This document shows, in pieces, positions 28,016 to 35,930 of a stretch of DNA of 64,000 nucleotides; position 1 is the stretch's first letter, and each line of letters begins with the position of its first letter. The stretch covers positions 248,001-312,000 of the forward strand of contig NZ_WJYO01000003.1 of the NCBI RefSeq assembly GCF_010994095.1, given 5' to 3'. The DNA is from Mumia xiangluensis (GTDB lineage Bacteria > Actinomycetota > Actinomycetes > Propionibacteriales > Nocardioidaceae). The notes below the pieces were generated by a model, which was not told the origin of the DNA, did no database searches, and was given only the letters and a program-made list of their open reading frames with translations. Made by a program: the position numbers and the translations under genes.

Positions 28016-28080
28016 GGCGTGGTTCTCCTGATCGCGTCGTCGGCGGGGTGTCGGCGGTCCGGCGAGGAACCGCCGGAGGA

Positions 28081-28740
28081 TCACTCGGAGGGAGCAGCCT
28101 CGGTGGCGTCGTCCTCGGCAGCCTCGGAGACCACCTGCGGCTCGTCGCGCTCGACGCCGGCCTCGGCCTCGGCGGTCTCGAGCTCGGCCTCGACCTGCTC
28201 GGCCGTCGGTGCGGGGACGACGTTGACGATCAGCTGCTCAGGATCGACGGCGAGCGACGAGCCCTTGGCGAGCTTGAGGTCGGACGCGTGGATCTGCGCA
28301 CCGGCGTCGAGACCCTCGACATCGACCTCGATGGTCTCGGGAAGGTGCGTCGCCTCGGCCTCGATCGGGACCGACGCGTGCTCGGTGACGACCATCGCGC
28401 CGCTGATGACCTCGCCGGTCACGACGATCGGGACGTCGACGGTGACCTTCTCGCCGCGACGCACGACCAGCAGGTCGGCGTGCTCGATGAAGCCCTTGAT
28501 CGGGTCGCGCTGGACCTGCTTGGGGAGTGCGAGCTGCGCGTCACCCTCGATGTCGACCGACAGCAGCGCGTTGGGCTGCTTGAGCGCGAGCATCAGCTCG
28601 TGGCCCGGCAGCACGACGTGGATCGGGTCGATGCCGTGACCGTAGAGGACCGCAGGAACCTTGCTGTCGCGACGGATGCGGCGGGCGGCGCCCTTGCCGA
28701 ACTCCGTACGCGTCTCTGCCTTGATCTTGATCTCGGACAC
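28081..28740 (-). CDS. rplY: 50S ribosomal protein L25/general stress protein Ctc
   Basis: 5S-rRNA-binding protein of the CTC form, 219 residues. Residues 1-95 are the L25 domain (KIKAETRTEFGKGAARRIRR, VPAVLYGHG), residues 100-185 the TL5-type beta domain, and the tail from 185 is strongly acidic. It lies between prs and pth. A TAGGAT -10-like box at 28906-28911 on the minus strand may give it a promoter separate from prs, with a leader of about 160 nt in which I see no riboswitch. Confidence 0.94.
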   Translation of the reverse strand: MSEIKIKAETRTEFGKGAARRIRRDSKVPAVLYGHGIDPIHVVLPGHELMLALKQPNALLSVDIEGDAQLALPKQVQRDPIKGFIEHADLLVVRRGEKVTVDVPIVVTGEVISGAMVVTEHASVPIEAEATHLPETIEVDVEGLDAGAQIHASDLKLAKGSSLAVDPEQLIVNVVPAPTAEQVEAELETAEAEAGVERDEPQVVSEAAEDDATEAAPSE

Positions 28741-28923
28741 GGGGTACTGCTCCTTCAGGATTCTGGACGATCTTCAGAGGTCGCACCCCGGCGACGGTGG
28801 TCTTTCGGACGGCCGCATCGCGCAGCGGTCCGACACACGGAGTGTCCAAGACACCAAGTCGATCACGGCTGACGGAAAGCCAACCCTCGCCGAGGCAACT
28901 TCCCCATCCTACAAGGCCAGGCC

Positions 28924-28944
28924 GAGCCCTGTCGAAACGGGCTC
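28924..28944 (-). terminator. Possible terminator hairpin after prs
   Basis: GAGCCC and GGGCTC form a 6-bp stem around a 9-nt loop right after the prs stop codon. There is no T-run, as is common in actinobacteria, so this is only a candidate. Confidence 0.35.
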
Positions 28945-29924
28945 TACGCCTTGCCGTCGAACAGGCTCGTGACCGAGCCGTCCTCGAACACCTCGCGGAT
29001 CGCGCGTGCGAGCAGCGGGGCGATCGACAGCTCGGTGAGCTTGGCGAACCGCTTCTCGTCGGGCAGCGGCAGCGTGTTGGTGATGATCACCTCGGACGCC
29101 GAGCAGCCCTCGAGCCGCTCGATGGCCGGCCCGGAGAAGACGGCGTGGGTCGCGGCGATGACGACGTCGGCGGCCCCTGCCTGCATGAGGGCCTCGCACG
29201 CCTGCACGATCGTGCCGCCCGTGTCGATCAGGTCGTCGACCAGGACGCACGTACGGCCGGCGATCTCTCCGACGACGCGGTTGGCGATGCTCTCGTTCGG
29301 ACGGTCGATGTCCCGCGTCTTGTGGATGAACGCCAGCGGGACACCGCCGAGCTTCTCGGCCCAGTTCTCGGCGACCTTGATCCGGCCGGCGTCTGGTGAG
29401 ACGACGGCGAGACGCTTGTCGCCGTACCGCTCGAGGACGTGGTCGGTGAGGGTCGGCATCGCCATCAGGTGGTCGACGGGACCGTCGAAGAAGCCCTGGA
29501 TCTGCGCGGTGTGGAGATCGACGACCATGAGCCGGTCGGCACCGGCGGTGAGGAACAGGTCGGCCATGAGCCGTGCGGAGATGGGCTCGCGACCGCGGTG
29601 CTTCTTGTCCTGGCGGGCGTACCCGTAGAACGGCTGGATGACCGTGATCCGCTTCGCCGAGGCGCGCTTGAGCGCGTCGACCATCAGCAGCTGCTCCATG
29701 ATCGCCTCGTTGATCGGAGCGGCGTGGCTCTGGATCACGAACGCGTCGGAACCACGCACCGACTCCTGGTAGCGCACATAGATCTCGCCGTTGGCGAAGT
29801 CGTACACCGACGTCGGCACCAGTGCGGTCCCGACCTCCTTCGCCACCTCCTCGGCGAGCGCGGGGTGGGCTCGGCCCGAGAAGAGCATGAGGTTCTTCTC
29901 GGTGGTCCGCTTGATACCGGTCAC
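28944..29924 (-). CDS. prs: Ribose-phosphate pyrophosphokinase
   Basis: Makes PRPP from ribose 5-phosphate and ATP for nucleotide, His and Trp synthesis. The 326-residue sequence has the ATP/Mg motif VVDLHTAQIQGFFDGPVDHL, the flexible-loop region GGVPLAFIHKTRD and the PRPP-binding loop CVLVDDLIDTGGTIV. The GTG start at 29924 overlaps the glmU stop as GTGA and has AGGAGA upstream, so prs is translated by coupling to glmU. Confidence 0.96.
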   Translation of the reverse strand: MTGIKRTTEKNLMLFSGRAHPALAEEVAKEVGTALVPTSVYDFANGEIYVRYQESVRGSDAFVIQSHAAPINEAIMEQLLMVDALKRASAKRITVIQPFYGYARQDKKHRGREPISARLMADLFLTAGADRLMVVDLHTAQIQGFFDGPVDHLMAMPTLTDHVLERYGDKRLAVVSPDAGRIKVAENWAEKLGGVPLAFIHKTRDIDRPNESIANRVVGEIAGRTCVLVDDLIDTGGTIVQACEALMQAGAADVVIAATHAVFSGPAIERLEGCSASEVIITNTLPLPDEKRFAKLTELSIAPLLARAIREVFEDGSVTSLFDGKA

Positions 29925-31387
29925 GGCGTGGTCTCCTGGACGTCGTCGTCGCTCTCGTGCTCCGCGAGGGCGCGCGAGGCGGCCTCCGCAGACGGGGTGC
30001 CCGGACGCTTCCGGGCCACCCACCCTTCCATGGTGCGCTGTGATCCGGCCGACACCGCGAGTGCCCCCGGAGGGACGTCTTCACGGATCGTCGCGCCGGC
30101 GCCGGTGAAGGCTCCGTCGCCGACCGTCACAGGGGCCACGAAGGTGTTGTTGGACGAGGTCCGGGCGTGGGCGCCGATCCTCGTACGGTTCTTGTTCACT
30201 CCGTCGTAGTTGGCGAAGATCGTGCCCGCGCCGACGTTCGCGCCCTCACCGATGTCACCGTCGCCGACGTACGACAGGTGGGGAACCTTGGCGCCCGCGC
30301 CGAGGCGGGTGTTCTTGGCCTCGACGAAGGCGCCGAGCTTGCCGCCGGGTCCGACGGTCGTGCCGGGGCGCAGGTAGGTGAACGGCCCCGTGCTCGCGCC
30401 GGCCTCGACGACCGACAGCGAGGCGTGCGTGCGTACGACGCTCGCTCCGTCGCCGACCTCCATGTCGAGCAGGGTCGAGTCCGGCCCGATGACGGCGTCC
30501 TCCCCGATGCTGGTGGCGCCGAGGATCTGGGTCCCCGGGAGGACGGTCGTGTCCGCGCCGATCGAGACGTCGGCGTCGATCCAGGTCGTCGCCGGGTCGA
30601 CGACGGTCACCCCGGCCAGCATGTGGCGCTCGACGATGCGCCGGTTGGCCTCCGTGGCGAGGCGTGCGAGCTGGACACGGGTGTTCACGCCCTCGGTCTG
30701 GAGCGCGTCCTCGATCTGGAAGGCGCCGACGGAGCGTCCCTCCGAGACGGCCACGCCGACGAGGTCGGTCAGGTAGTACTCGCCCTGGGCGTTGTCGTTG
30801 CCGATGGTGCGCAGTGCTTCCTGCGCCCACGCGAGGTCGAACGCGAGGATCCCGGAGTTGATCTCGTCGACAGCCCGCTGCTCGTCCGTGGCGTCGCGCT
30901 CCTCGACGATCGCCGTGACGGAGCCGTCGGCGGCCCGCAGGACGCGCCCGTAGCCGGCGGGCTGCTCGACGCGGGCGGTGAGGACGCTGAGCGTACGGCC
31001 TCCGGTGCGATGGTCGGACACGAACGCGGCGAGCGTCTCGGGCTCGAGCAGAGGCACGTCGCCGTACAGGACGACCGCGGTCCCGCTGCCGGCGTCCCCG
31101 AGCGCCGCGAGGCCGACCGCGACCGCATGACCGGTGCCGAGCTGCTCCTCCTGGACCGCCTGGACGACGTCCGGGTCGACCTGGGCGAGGTGCTCGGCGA
31201 CCTGCTCGCGCTGGTTGCCGATGACGGCGACGACGTGGTCGGGCGAGATGCCGCGGGCTGCATGGAGTGCATGGCCCAGCAGCGTGCGCCCGGCCAGCGG
31301 GTGCAGCACCTTCATGGTCTTGGACCGCATCCGCGTGCCGCCCCCGGCGGCCAGCACGATCACTGTGGTCGGAGCCTGATCGCTCAC
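29921..31387 (-). CDS. glmU: Bifunctional UDP-GlcNAc pyrophosphorylase/GlcN-1-P acetyltransferase
   Basis: Makes UDP-GlcNAc, precursor of peptidoglycan and possibly of the polymer encoded earlier in the window. The N-terminal uridyltransferase has AAGGGTRMRSKTMKVLHPLAG (residues 14-34), EEQLGTGHAV and LYGDVPLL; the C-terminal half is a left-handed beta helix of hexapeptide repeats with GAFVEAKNTRLGAGAKVPHLS and GAGTIFANYDGVNK. Length 488 aa is normal. The GTG start at 31387 follows GAGGGA. It is preceded by a tRNA gene on the same strand, and forms an operon with prs. Confidence 0.96.
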   Translation of the reverse strand: MSDQAPTTVIVLAAGGGTRMRSKTMKVLHPLAGRTLLGHALHAARGISPDHVVAVIGNQREQVAEHLAQVDPDVVQAVQEEQLGTGHAVAVGLAALGDAGSGTAVVLYGDVPLLEPETLAAFVSDHRTGGRTLSVLTARVEQPAGYGRVLRAADGSVTAIVEERDATDEQRAVDEINSGILAFDLAWAQEALRTIGNDNAQGEYYLTDLVGVAVSEGRSVGAFQIEDALQTEGVNTRVQLARLATEANRRIVERHMLAGVTVVDPATTWIDADVSIGADTTVLPGTQILGATSIGEDAVIGPDSTLLDMEVGDGASVVRTHASLSVVEAGASTGPFTYLRPGTTVGPGGKLGAFVEAKNTRLGAGAKVPHLSYVGDGDIGEGANVGAGTIFANYDGVNKNRTRIGAHARTSSNNTFVAPVTVGDGAFTGAGATIREDVPPGALAVSAGSQRTMEGWVARKRPGTPSAEAASRALAEHESDDDVQETTP

Positions 31388-31424
31388 GGGTCCCTCTCTG
31401 CCGCCGTCGCAAGGATCGGATGAG

Positions 31425-31504
31425 CTCCCCGGGTAGGAGTCGAACCTACGTCGCTTTATCCGCATTCAAAGTGCGGCGGGCCCTGCCGGCAGACCAACCG
31501 GGGA
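31425..31504 (-). tRNA. tRNA-Gln (anticodon TTG), structurally unusual
   Basis: An 80-nt cloverleaf can be drawn: acceptor TCCCCGG/CCGGGGA, D stem GGTC/GGCC, anticodon stem CCGCA/TGCGG with loop CTTTGAA (anticodon TTG), T arm GTAGG-TTCGACT-CCTAC and discriminator G. The position upstream of glmU matches the tRNA-Gln seen there in other actinobacteria. Oddities are a 10-nt variable region, two bases instead of one between the D and anticodon stems, and flanks GGATGA/TCATCC that extend the acceptor pairing. The amino acid follows from the anticodon only. Confidence 0.65.
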
Positions 31505-31635
31505 TCATCCGCCCCCAGCGTACGGAATCCGTGACCGAGCGCATACATCGCGTCCACGGCGTGGGGTACCGGAAGGGCGTGACGAGCAACGCGCCGCGCA
31601 GGCTTGCCGCTCCGCGACCGACCAGAGACACTGAA

Positions 31636-31653
31636 ACCTACGCAACCGTAGGT
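31636..31653. promoter_or_regulatory. Palindromic operator before the desaturase gene
   Basis: ACCTACG-CAAC-CGTAGGT is a perfect 7+4+7 inverted repeat 42 bp before the desaturase ATG, in the position of its promoter. The TAGGTCT at its right arm could belong to the -10 region. TetR-type regulators of fatty-acid genes bind sites of this shape; the regulator is not identified. Confidence 0.55.
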
Positions 31654-31695
31654 CTTGGATCCTTCTGAGGTCGCCCAAAGTTCGAGGAGATCCCG

Positions 31696-32655
31696 ATGTC
31701 CACCACCCAAGTCGCGACCCCGATACGCAACGAAGCCGGACACGGTGCCGAAGGCGCGCCTCCTGGCAAGGCGGAGCAGCTGACGCTCGCCGTCTTCGTC
31801 GGCGTCCCCTTCATCGCCCTGCTGGCAGCGATCCCGGTGGCGTGGGGCGGCTGGCTCGGGCCGGTGGACCTCGCCCTGCTGGTCTTCTTCTACCTGACCG
31901 GGTCGCTCGGCGTGACCGTCGGGCTGCACCGCTACTTCACCCACAAGTCGTTCAAGCCGAACCGTGCCGTGAAGATCGCCCTCGGCGTCGCGGGCAGCCT
32001 CGCGATCGAGGGCCCGATCACGCGATGGGTGGCCGACCACCGCAAGCACCACAAGTTCTCCGACCGCGAGGGCGACCCGCACTCGCCCTGGCGCTACGGC
32101 GAGACGATCCCGGCACTGACCAAGGGCTTCGCGTACGCCCACCTCGGCTGGATGTTCAACGCCGAGCAGACGCCTCAGCGCCAGTACGCCCCCGACCTCC
32201 TGAAGGACCAGGACATCGTCCGGCTCTCTCGCCAGTTCCCGATGTGGGTGTTCGTCTCGCTCGCCGCACCGGCCGTGATCGGCGGGCTCGCCACCTGGTC
32301 CTGGCAGGGCGCTGTCACGGGGTTCTTCTGGGGCTCCCTCGTCCGTGTCTTCCTCGTGCACCACGTGACCTGGTCGATCAACTCGATCTGCCACACGATG
32401 GGCGAGGCGCCGTTCAAGTCCCGCGACCGCTCCGGCAACGTCTGGTGGCTGGCGATCCCCTCGATGGGCGAGTCGTGGCACAACCTCCACCACGCCGACC
32501 CCACGTGCGCCCGGCACGGCGTGCTGCGCGGTCAGGTCGACATCTCGGCCCGGCTGATCTGGCTGATGGAGAAGGCGGGCTGGGTCCGCGACGTCCGCTG
32601 GCCGGTGGCTTCCCGGCTCGAGTCCAAGCGCGTCGAGGCACCTGCGGCGGCATAG
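31696..32655 (+). CDS. Membrane acyl-CoA (delta-9 type) fatty acid desaturase
   Basis: Non-haem di-iron desaturase of 319 residues that puts a cis double bond in an acyl chain. The three histidine boxes are complete: HRYFTH (near residue 76), HRKHH (near 115) and HNLHH (near 263). Four hydrophobic stretches flank them as membrane segments. GAGGAG lies before the ATG, and a palindromic operator precedes it, so it is probably controlled by a lipid- or temperature-responsive repressor. Redox partner genes are not adjacent. Confidence 0.92.
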   Translation: MSTTQVATPIRNEAGHGAEGAPPGKAEQLTLAVFVGVPFIALLAAIPVAWGGWLGPVDLALLVFFYLTGSLGVTVGLHRYFTHKSFKPNRAVKIALGVAGSLAIEGPITRWVADHRKHHKFSDREGDPHSPWRYGETIPALTKGFAYAHLGWMFNAEQTPQRQYAPDLLKDQDIVRLSRQFPMWVFVSLAAPAVIGGLATWSWQGAVTGFFWGSLVRVFLVHHVTWSINSICHTMGEAPFKSRDRSGNVWWLAIPSMGESWHNLHHADPTCARHGVLRGQVDISARLIWLMEKAGWVRDVRWPVASRLESKRVEAPAAA

Positions 32656-32713
32656 GCACGTACGCCGGCGGTGACCACCGACGTACGGCGTCCTGGACGA
32701 CCTCGGCCGTGAC

Positions 32714-32947
32714 TCAGTGGGGCTGCGCGTCCCGCTTGGTCTTGTGCGTGCCGATGTCTGCCTCGGCGATGCCGACGATCAGCGCGGTCACCGCGCCGAA
32801 GATCGCGAGCGCGGTGCCCACCGACTCCCACGGATAGCTGTCGATCGCGCCGCTGCGGGCGAGCGCGAGGACCGTGAGGCCGGAGATCACGAAGGTTGCG
32901 ACGACCACGACGACCGCGGCCCACTTGGCAAGTCTGCTGATGTGCAT
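32714..32947 (-). CDS. Small two-helix membrane protein
   Basis: A 77-residue protein with two hydrophobic helices (about 9-30, WAAVVVVVATFVISGLTVLAL, and 44-63) and a charged, His-containing C-terminus (GTHKTKRDAQPH). The ATG at 32947 has GGGGA upstream. I do not recognise the family. It is divergent from the TetR gene, whose promoter lies within about 90 bp, so the two may be linked in regulation. Confidence 0.6.
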   Translation of the reverse strand: MHISRLAKWAAVVVVVATFVISGLTVLALARSGAIDSYPWESVGTALAIFGAVTALIVGIAEADIGTHKTKRDAQPH

Positions 32948-33028
32948 GGCGTCCCCTTCACGAGGCTGTCCTTCCACGGTCGACCCGTCGAGCCGATGAC
33001 GCAAGCGGAGCCGCTCGCCCGAGTACGG

Positions 33029-33034
33029 CAGAAT
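33029..33034 (+). promoter_or_regulatory. -10 box of leaderless TetR gene
   Basis: CAGAAT ends 6 nt before the GTG at 33041. This supports the GTG as the start over the upstream ATG at 32996. Confidence 0.45.
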
Positions 33035-33040
33035 GCCCAG

Positions 33041-33691
33041 GTGGCGAAGAACCCTGAGCCGGAGACCAAGCGCAGCAGCAAGCGGATGACCGCGGCCGAG
33101 CGGCGCGAACAGCTGATCGCGATCGCGCGCACGCTCTTCGCCGACCGGGGCGTCGACGGGACGACCGTCGAGGAGATCGCGGCGCGAGCCTCCGTCTCGA
33201 AGCCCGTCGTCTACGAGCACTTCGGCGGCAAGGAGGGGCTGTACGCCGTGGTCGTCGACCGCGAGGTCCGCACCCTGCTCGACATGATGCGCGCCGCCCT
33301 CACCAGCGGCGGCCCGCGGGAGCTCCTGCAGCAGGCGGCGTTCGCGCTGCTGACCTACGTCGAGACCAGCTCCGACGGCTTCCGGATCCTCGTACGGGAC
33401 GCGCCCGTCGGGTCGCCCACCGGGTCGTACGTCAGCATCATCGGCGACATCGCCAGCCGCGTCGAGGACATCCTGGCCGGCGAGTTCAAACGACGCGGGT
33501 ACGACTCGAAGCTCGCACCGATGTACGCCCAGATGCTCGTCGGCATGGTCTCCACCACCGGCCAGTGGTGGCTGCACGCGCGCAAGCCCAGCAAGGACGT
33601 CGTGGCCGCGCACCTCGTCAACCTCGCGTGGAACGGCCTCTCCAACCTCGACATGAAGCCGGTCCTGCTCACCCCCCACGACGAGGACTGA
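33041..33691 (+). CDS. TetR/AcrR family transcriptional regulator
   Basis: A 216-residue repressor. Residues 15-65 are the TetR HTH: TAAERREQLIAIARTLFADRGVDGTTVEEIAARASVSKPVVYEHFGGKEGLY. The C-terminal ligand-binding part contains ILVRDAPVGSPTGSYVSIIGDIA and WWLHARKPSKD, like the mycobacterial lipid-responsive TetR proteins. It lies downstream of the desaturase, so it may control that gene, but this is inference. The end is convergent with tam, and its stop lies in a 25-bp tandem repeat. Confidence 0.85.
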   Translation: MAKNPEPETKRSSKRMTAAERREQLIAIARTLFADRGVDGTTVEEIAARASVSKPVVYEHFGGKEGLYAVVVDREVRTLLDMMRAALTSGGPRELLQQAAFALLTYVETSSDGFRILVRDAPVGSPTGSYVSIIGDIASRVEDILAGEFKRRGYDSKLAPMYAQMLVGMVSTTGQWWLHARKPSKDVVAAHLVNLAWNGLSNLDMKPVLLTPHDED

Positions 33692-33757
33692 CGCGCCGCT
33701 TCGCGACTCCCTCAGACGCGCCGCTTCGCGACTCCCTCAGACGCGCCGCTTCGCGAC
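33690..33757. repeat. 25-bp tandem repeat (2.7 copies) between convergent genes
   Basis: Copies start at 33690, 33715 and 33740 and are identical where they overlap. The unit holds the last six codons and the stop codon of tam (VAKRRV-stop, minus strand), so the end of tam is followed by two further copies of its own 3' end. The TetR stop overlaps the first unit. Confidence 0.85.
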
Positions 33758-34507
33758 GACGAACGTCCTCGGGAACGGCAGCACCGTCCCGTACTCCCGT
33801 CTCGGGTACGCGTCCCGGAGCGCGGCCTTGTAGTCGGCCGTGAACCGCGCGCGCAGGTCGTCCGGCAGTGCCTGCAGCACCGGCCTTGCTCCCGTCCCCG
33901 AGATCCAGCGGAAGACCGGGTCCTCGCCGTCGAGCACGTGGAAGTAGGTCGTCCCCCACACGTCCAGGTCCCAGCGGTCGTCGACCAGACGCTCGAGGTA
34001 CGCCGCTGGCGAGACACCACGGGCCGCCGCGAGCCCCGCGGTGTGGGCGGCGTACGGCGCACGCCCCGCGAGCTCACGCAGCAGCACGTGGTTCGGCTCG
34101 TCGTGGTTGTCCGGGACCTGGAACGCGAGCACCCCACCGGGCGCGACATGTCGACGCAGCCTCGGGACGACCTCCAGCTGGCGCGGGACCCACTGGAACG
34201 CGGCGTTCGAGACGACGAGGTCGACCGGCTCGCTCGGCTCCCACGTGGCGATGTCACCGAGCGCGTACGAGACTCCCGGGACATCGCCATCGCGCCGAGC
34301 CTGCTCGATCATCTCCGGCGACGAGTCGACGCCGGAGATGAGGGCATCGGGCCACCGGTGGCGCAGGACCCCGCTCAGGTGACCCGGCCCGCAGCCGAGG
34401 TCGACGATCGTGCGGGGTTCGATCGGGACACGCGCCACGAGGTCGAGGAACGGGCGCGCCCGCTCGGACTCGTACGCGAGGTAGAGGCTCGGGTCCCACC
34501 CGGGCAC
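33737..34507 (-). CDS. tam: Trans-aconitate 2-methyltransferase-like SAM methyltransferase
   Basis: Class I SAM-dependent methyltransferase of 256 residues, matching Tam in length and motifs: WDPSLYLAYESERARPFLDL, motif I IVDLGCGPGHLS, GVDSSPEMIEQAR, and SNAAFQWVP, plus the C-terminal RREYGTVLPFPRTFVVAKR. Tam methylates trans-aconitate, an inhibitor of aconitase. The GTG start at 34507 directly follows the stop of the ClpN-domain gene (TGAGTG), so it belongs to the HTH-ClpN-tam operon. Confidence 0.86.
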   Translation of the reverse strand: MPGWDPSLYLAYESERARPFLDLVARVPIEPRTIVDLGCGPGHLSGVLRHRWPDALISGVDSSPEMIEQARRDGDVPGVSYALGDIATWEPSEPVDLVVSNAAFQWVPRQLEVVPRLRRHVAPGGVLAFQVPDNHDEPNHVLLRELAGRAPYAAHTAGLAAARGVSPAAYLERLVDDRWDLDVWGTTYFHVLDGEDPVFRWISGTGARPVLQALPDDLRARFTADYKAALRDAYPRREYGTVLPFPRTFVVAKRRV

Positions 34508-35038
34508 TCAGGCCGCCTTTCCTGAGACGGCGCGTGCCACCTCGTCGCGCAGCGCCGCCGGGTCGTCGCAGACGGCCGCGATCACGGCCGTCGTCCGCGG
34601 GTCGTTCACCGCAAGGACGCCGGCGAGCAGCTGCGGTGCGCCGATCTCCCGCCCGGGCCCAGCCACGGTCGCACGGAGTGCCTGCTCGAGCGCGGCCTTG
34701 CTGCCGCGAGCGAACCTGAGATGTCCACGGCCGCGACCCGCTCGGTCGAGTGCACCCGGTCCGAACGTCGTGTCCGCCTGCTCGCGGACGGCGTCGAGGT
34801 CGACGCCCAGGGACGCGAGCGCGGCAGCGTCGAGCGTGCCGTCGCCGCTGCCGGCGATCTGCGCACGGACGGCGGCGTACGTGACGCCGTGGCGCGACAG
34901 GATCCCGTCAGCCGGATCGTGCTTCACCAGCGCACCCAGCACGTGCACCGGCTCGATGCGCCGGTCCCCCACGTCGTGCGCCTCCGCCTGAGCCTCCGTG
35001 ACCGCGGTGCGCGCGGTCGCCGTGAACTTCTCGAACAT
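34508..35038 (-). CDS. Standalone Clp N-terminal domain protein
   Basis: A 176-residue protein made only of the two Clp-N repeats that form the adaptor-binding N domain of ClpC/ClpB (MFEKFTATARTAVTEAQAEAHDVGDRRIEPVHVLGAL, then GREIGAPQLLAGVLAVNDP). No AAA+ module or Walker motif follows. Such proteins are common in actinobacteria next to a small HTH protein, as here, and may modulate Clp substrate delivery or act as the partner of the HTH protein. It follows the HTH gene by 1 bp. Confidence 0.85.
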   Translation of the reverse strand: MFEKFTATARTAVTEAQAEAHDVGDRRIEPVHVLGALVKHDPADGILSRHGVTYAAVRAQIAGSGDGTLDAAALASLGVDLDAVREQADTTFGPGALDRAGRGRGHLRFARGSKAALEQALRATVAGPGREIGAPQLLAGVLAVNDPRTTAVIAAVCDDPAALRDEVARAVSGKAA

Positions 35039-35039
35039 G

Positions 35040-35270
35040 TCAGTCCTCTCCCTGTCGTGCGGATCCTCGGCGCTCGAGGCCGCCGTGCTTCTTGTGGGCG
35101 GCCTGGCGCGACACCCCGAGCGCGTCCGCGATCTGCTGCCACGACCACCCGAGCTCGCGCGCCCGTTCGACCTGGAGCCGCTCCAGTCGTGCGGCGAGCT
35201 CGCCGAGCGCGCGGACGGCGCGGAGCCCGACGGCGGGGTCGGGGTCAGTGGTGCCTGCCATGTCAGCCAT
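35040..35270 (-). CDS. Small helix-turn-helix regulator paired with the ClpN protein
   Basis: A 76-residue DNA-binding protein. Residues 13-40 form an amphipathic helix (LRAVRALGELAARLERLQVERARELG) and 42-63 the HTH (SWQQIADALGVSRQAAHKKH). The ATG at 35270 lies 6 nt after a TAGAGT -10 box (35277-35282, minus strand), with a TTGACG -35 17 bp further up, so the mRNA is probably leaderless. Two GTCAA...TTGAC inverted repeats overlap the promoter, which suggests autoregulation. Confidence 0.8.
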   Translation of the reverse strand: MADMAGTTDPDPAVGLRAVRALGELAARLERLQVERARELGWSWQQIADALGVSRQAAHKKHGGLERRGSARQGED

Positions 35271-35272
35271 GC

Positions 35273-35316
35273 GTCAACTCTAGTTGACGCTTTGCAGGTC
35301 GTCAACATTCATTGAC
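35273..35316 (-). promoter_or_regulatory. Promoter with two inverted-repeat operators of the HTH-ClpN-tam operon
   Basis: Site 1 is GTCAACT-CT-AGTTGAC (35273-35288), a perfect palindrome over the -10. Site 2 is GTCAA-N6-TTGAC (35301-35316), over the -35. The minus-strand promoter TTGACG-N17-TAGAGT runs through both. The sites share the half-site GTCAA and are about 28 bp apart centre to centre. Confidence 0.6.
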
Positions 35317-35353
35317 GCGCTCGATGCGCACTCCTGCCGGCTTGCACGCAGAC

Positions 35354-35383
35354 TCTCGACGTCGAGAATCTTGACGGTAGGCT
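35354..35383 (+). promoter_or_regulatory. marR promoter with 14-bp palindromic operator
   Basis: TCTCGACGTCGAGA (35354-35367) is a perfect palindrome in the -35 region; TAGGCT (35378-35383) is the -10 and lies 6 nt before the GTG start. The layout suggests autorepression and a leaderless mRNA. Confidence 0.55.
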
Positions 35384-35389
35384 GGGCGG

Positions 35390-35920
35390 GTGCGAGACGC
35401 AGGAAGGGCATCCGGTGCTGGGCACGACGAGGTGGACCGCCTCGTCGCGGCGTGGCGACGTGAACGCCCCGACCTCGATGTCGAGCCGATGGAGGTTCTG
35501 AGCCGGGTCTCGCGGTTGTCCCGCCACCTCGACCTCGCTCGCCGCGAGGCGTTCGCCGACCAGGATCTCGACGGGTGGGAGTTCGACGTGCTCTCGGCGC
35601 TGCGGCGCGCGGGCGAGCCGTACCAGCTCTCGCCCGGCCAGCTCCTGCGCGAGACCCTCGTCACCAGCGGCACCATGACAAACCGGATCGACCGGCTCAC
35701 GTCGCGTGGCTTCGTCGAACGCCTGCCGGACCCGGCAGATCGTCGCGGCGTCCAGGTACGCCTCACCGACGAGGGCCGATCCGTCGTCGACGCGGCGCTG
35801 GAGGCGCTGCTGTCCCGCGAGCGTCAGCTGCTCGCGGCGCTCGGCGACGACGACGCCGGCAGGCTCTCCGCCCTGCTGCGCGGCCTGCTGCTCCCGTTCG
35901 ACGCCCCCGACGGGTCCTGA
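35390..35920 (+). CDS. MarR family transcriptional regulator
   Basis: A 176-residue winged-helix regulator. The DNA-binding part is about residues 60-125: LSPGQLLRETLVTSGTMTNRIDRLTSRGFVERLPDPADRRGVQVRLTDEGR. N-terminal helices (EVLSRVSRLSRHLDLARREAF) form the dimer region. It is convergent with an MMPL exporter (10 bp between stops), so a drug- or lipid-export role is possible, though convergent genes do not share a promoter. The GTG start fits the leaderless promoter. Confidence 0.9.
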   Translation: MRDAGRASGAGHDEVDRLVAAWRRERPDLDVEPMEVLSRVSRLSRHLDLARREAFADQDLDGWEFDVLSALRRAGEPYQLSPGQLLRETLVTSGTMTNRIDRLTSRGFVERLPDPADRRGVQVRLTDEGRSVVDAALEALLSRERQLLAALGDDDAGRLSALLRGLLLPFDAPDGS

Positions 35921-35930
35921 CCGGACTCGC

